From Dermanyssus gallinae (taxonomy: Eukaryota > Arthropoda > Arachnida > Mesostigmata > Dermanyssidae), in NCBI GenBank assembly GCA_003439945.1, contig QVRM01006824.1, positions 248,001-312,000 on the forward strand: 64,000 bases of DNA, read 5' to 3'. The notes under the pieces were generated by a model that worked only from the letters and a program-made list of their open reading frames with translations, made no database searches and was not told the DNA's origin. The stretch's first letter is position 1, and each line of letters begins with the position of its first letter. This document shows positions 62,004-64,000 of this stretch, piece by piece. The translations under genes were made by a program, and so were the position numbers.

Positions 62004-62234
62004 GTCAATGAAAGAAAAAAAGTGCATCTACGTTTCCAGAGAGAAATATTTCGTGACAACTTCGGTGCAACAAACATCAAGTTCCAAGTAAGCGCTAACC
62101 GTAAAGGGCAAGGATGACAAATTACTTTGTGATGCCATGTGCGCTGAGCAGCGAGGGCGACGAAGCTGAAAACTGAACAATCTTCTATCAGACATAGTGC
62201 GACTATGCTTTAATAAACGGCGCGTACCAGGAGA

Positions 62235-64000
62235 AACAACTCGCGTTGTTCAGGTCAGCTTTCGGAGATCGCGTTGTTCAGGTCAGCTATCGGCGTTACA
62301 GAAATTACTGGAGACGTAGCTGATGCCACCGGCGAAAATCCCTGTGCATCGCTGGCCGCACTGACAGCCGCTCTTGCCGAACGCTTTAAATGTCACCGAA
62401 ACGTGATATTTCAACGATACTTGTTTAAAATAGCCTGTCGGGGAGAAGCAAAAGCAGTAAAAGAGTTCAGGGAACGCATGAGACAGTATGTCCAGCGGTG
62501 CGAATACCCCGATGAGACAACGATGCTGCGCGATAAACTGATTCTAGACACCCGACTGGGAATGGCCAGGGAAGCATTATTTCTCGAACAGGATCACAGA
62601 AATCTGACAATCGACGTTGTGTTGAGAACATTGGAAACGTAGAAGGATAATAAAAGATCGCTGCAAATGGGAGGTCGCCAGCAACAACGAATCTACAACG
62701 ACGACCTCTGCCTTATGCAGATAGGCAGCCGCCTGCCCGCAATAGCAGTAGCCAGACACCAACCTGTGACAAGTGCGGCCTACAACATCTACCACACGAA
62801 TGTCCAGTCAACGGGAGGCGCTGCAAGAGCTGCCAAAGATTAAATCATTTCGCTCGTGTGTGTTGATTAAGGCCAGCAGGTAGGCAGCGATACGGCAAAC
62901 ATCAGAGACATAACATTCGCGCAATAGATGATAAGGAGACAACTTACGACGACAACGATGATGACTGTGACTCAGGAGACACGTACCGCGTTGAGACGAT
63001 CGGTAAGGTGCCTAAACGGAAAGTGTTTGCAACATTAAATATCGGAGCTGACCAGATTGCGCAACTGCGCGTTCTCTTAGATACTGGCTCGACATGTGAC
63101 GTGTTCGAAGGACTGGGTCAATTGCCGCAGCCGGTGAAAATACATGTGAAGCAAGATGCACGCACAGTACAGCAGTCTCCAAGAACTTCCCCGGTTGCCT
63201 TGACAGACGCTATCGTGCGTCGCATAAAATAACTGGAACAACAAAAAGTGATCGAGAAGGTTAACGATCCGACTGAATGGGCATCGAATCTTGTGGCGGT
63301 GGACCGTTCCAACCGAAATCTTAGGATAGTGCTCGATCTAAACGCACTAAATAAAGTCATTCAATTACCAAGATACCGGATGCCGACACTCAACGATACT
63401 TTATACCGCCTAAACAAAGCCAAGGTATTTTCGGTGCTCGACGCGCGAGATGGCTTCTGTCAGATGGTCTTAAGTCCGGAAAGCCGAGACTACACAGCAT
63501 TCTGGACGCCAATCGGCAGATACCGCTATGGCTGGGTCCCCCAAGGAATCTCATCAGCGCCCGAAGAATGATCAGAGACGCCAAATGCAAGCTTATGACG
63601 GCTGAGAAACTGAGAAATGTCTCAGTGGTGGCACATTTGCATATGGTGAAGGACGCACAGTAGTGGAAGCAATCGAAGACCACTACAAGAACTTGCAGTC
63701 CCTATTCAAACGCGCTAGTCGACAAGTTGGACTACGCTTCAACAGGGGCAAGCTCCGTATGGGTATGCCGCAAGTTAAATTAATAGGTCATGTCATAAGC
63801 AAAGACGGAGTTAAAGTTGACGCCAATAAAGTAAAAGCGATCAAAAAGATGACGCCACCAAAGGACGTAAAGGGCATAAATAGATTTTTAAGCTGCGTCA
63901 AGTATTTGCTCCCATTGATTCCCAACCTCTCTGAGCTATCAGAGCCTCTGAGAAGGTTAAGGCAGCAACAGTTTGAATTCAGCTGGCAGAGCCAGCAGCG
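62235..64000 (+). mobile_element. Ty3/gypsy-type retrotransposon gag-pol, decayed, continues past window
   Basis: In order: a 120-codon gag piece (SLAALTAALAERFKCHRNVI, 62274-62642); two zinc-knuckle-like motifs CDKCGLQHLPHEC and CKSCQRLNHFARVC (62763-62866); an aspartic protease piece with LLDTGSTCDV (about 63075-63105); reverse transcriptase DPTEWASNLVAVDRSNRNLR, YRMPTLNDTLYRL, SVLDARDGFCQM, YRYGWVPQGISSAPEE (63267-63570); after a break, QVGLRFNRGKLRMGMPQVKL, IGHVISKDGVKV, MTPPKDVKGINRFLS (63715-63905). The stretch between GISSAPEE and the next block is out of frame and its Y-x-D-D box cannot be recognised. The protease-to-RT spacing is also short, so the copy is inactive. A 29-bp unit containing CGCGTTGTTCAGGTCAGCT is tandemly duplicated at about 62243-62295. 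Confidence 0.82.

Overview
The window is eukaryotic nuclear DNA. Genes are split by introns with GT-AG borders, introns and intergenic spaces are full of decayed transposons, and (AT)n microsatellites up to about 70 bp recur throughout. Gene content (a MTMR10/12-type pseudophosphatase, KANSL3, AGGF1, an ABHD3-type hydrolase, DPAGT1 and a p15/NXT export factor) fits a bilaterian. Several LINE remnants read like elements I associate with ticks and mites, so my best guess is a chelicerate arthropod, probably a mesostigmatid mite. That placement is inference.

Layout. 1-1656 (-): N-terminal part of a MTMR10/12-like gene that runs off the left edge. 1657-4893: repeat-rich divergent promoter region. 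4894-6921 (+): single-exon KANSL3. 7.3-11.1 kb: a SINE and LINE debris. 11101-34807 (+): AGGF1 in ten exons whose phases all agree. Its 12.1-kb intron 8 holds an intact intronless ABHD3-like gene (24312-25529, same strand), a rearranged mitochondrial 16S-like insertion, a MITE and several LINE fragments; intron 9 holds LINE, SINE and mariner remnants. 34.8-39.4 kb: convergent intergenic region with two decayed IS630/mariner transposases. 39383-53356 (-): DPAGT1 in nine exons (399 codons), with a second copy of the MITE, an R1-like LINE, a SINE, an EN-RT LINE and a 1.25-kb long-inverted-repeat element in its introns. 53.4-55.9 kb: second divergent promoter region. 55931-57842 (+): NXT in three exons. 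58.6 kb to the end: LINE fragments on both strands, one interrupted by a Ty3/gypsy-type LTR element that continues past the right edge.

The host genes are housekeeping functions and do not form a pathway: phosphoinositide-related scaffolding (MTMR), chromatin acetylation (KANSL3), splicing or signalling (AGGF1), lipid hydrolysis (ABHD3), the first step of N-glycan assembly (DPAGT1) and mRNA export (NXT). No multi-gene novel system is visible. The less ordinary content is structural: a same-strand nested gene, at least three non-autonomous repeat families present in two or more copies or with long inverted repeats, the rearranged NUMT, and repeated loss of the same catalytic Asp in unrelated LINE copies.
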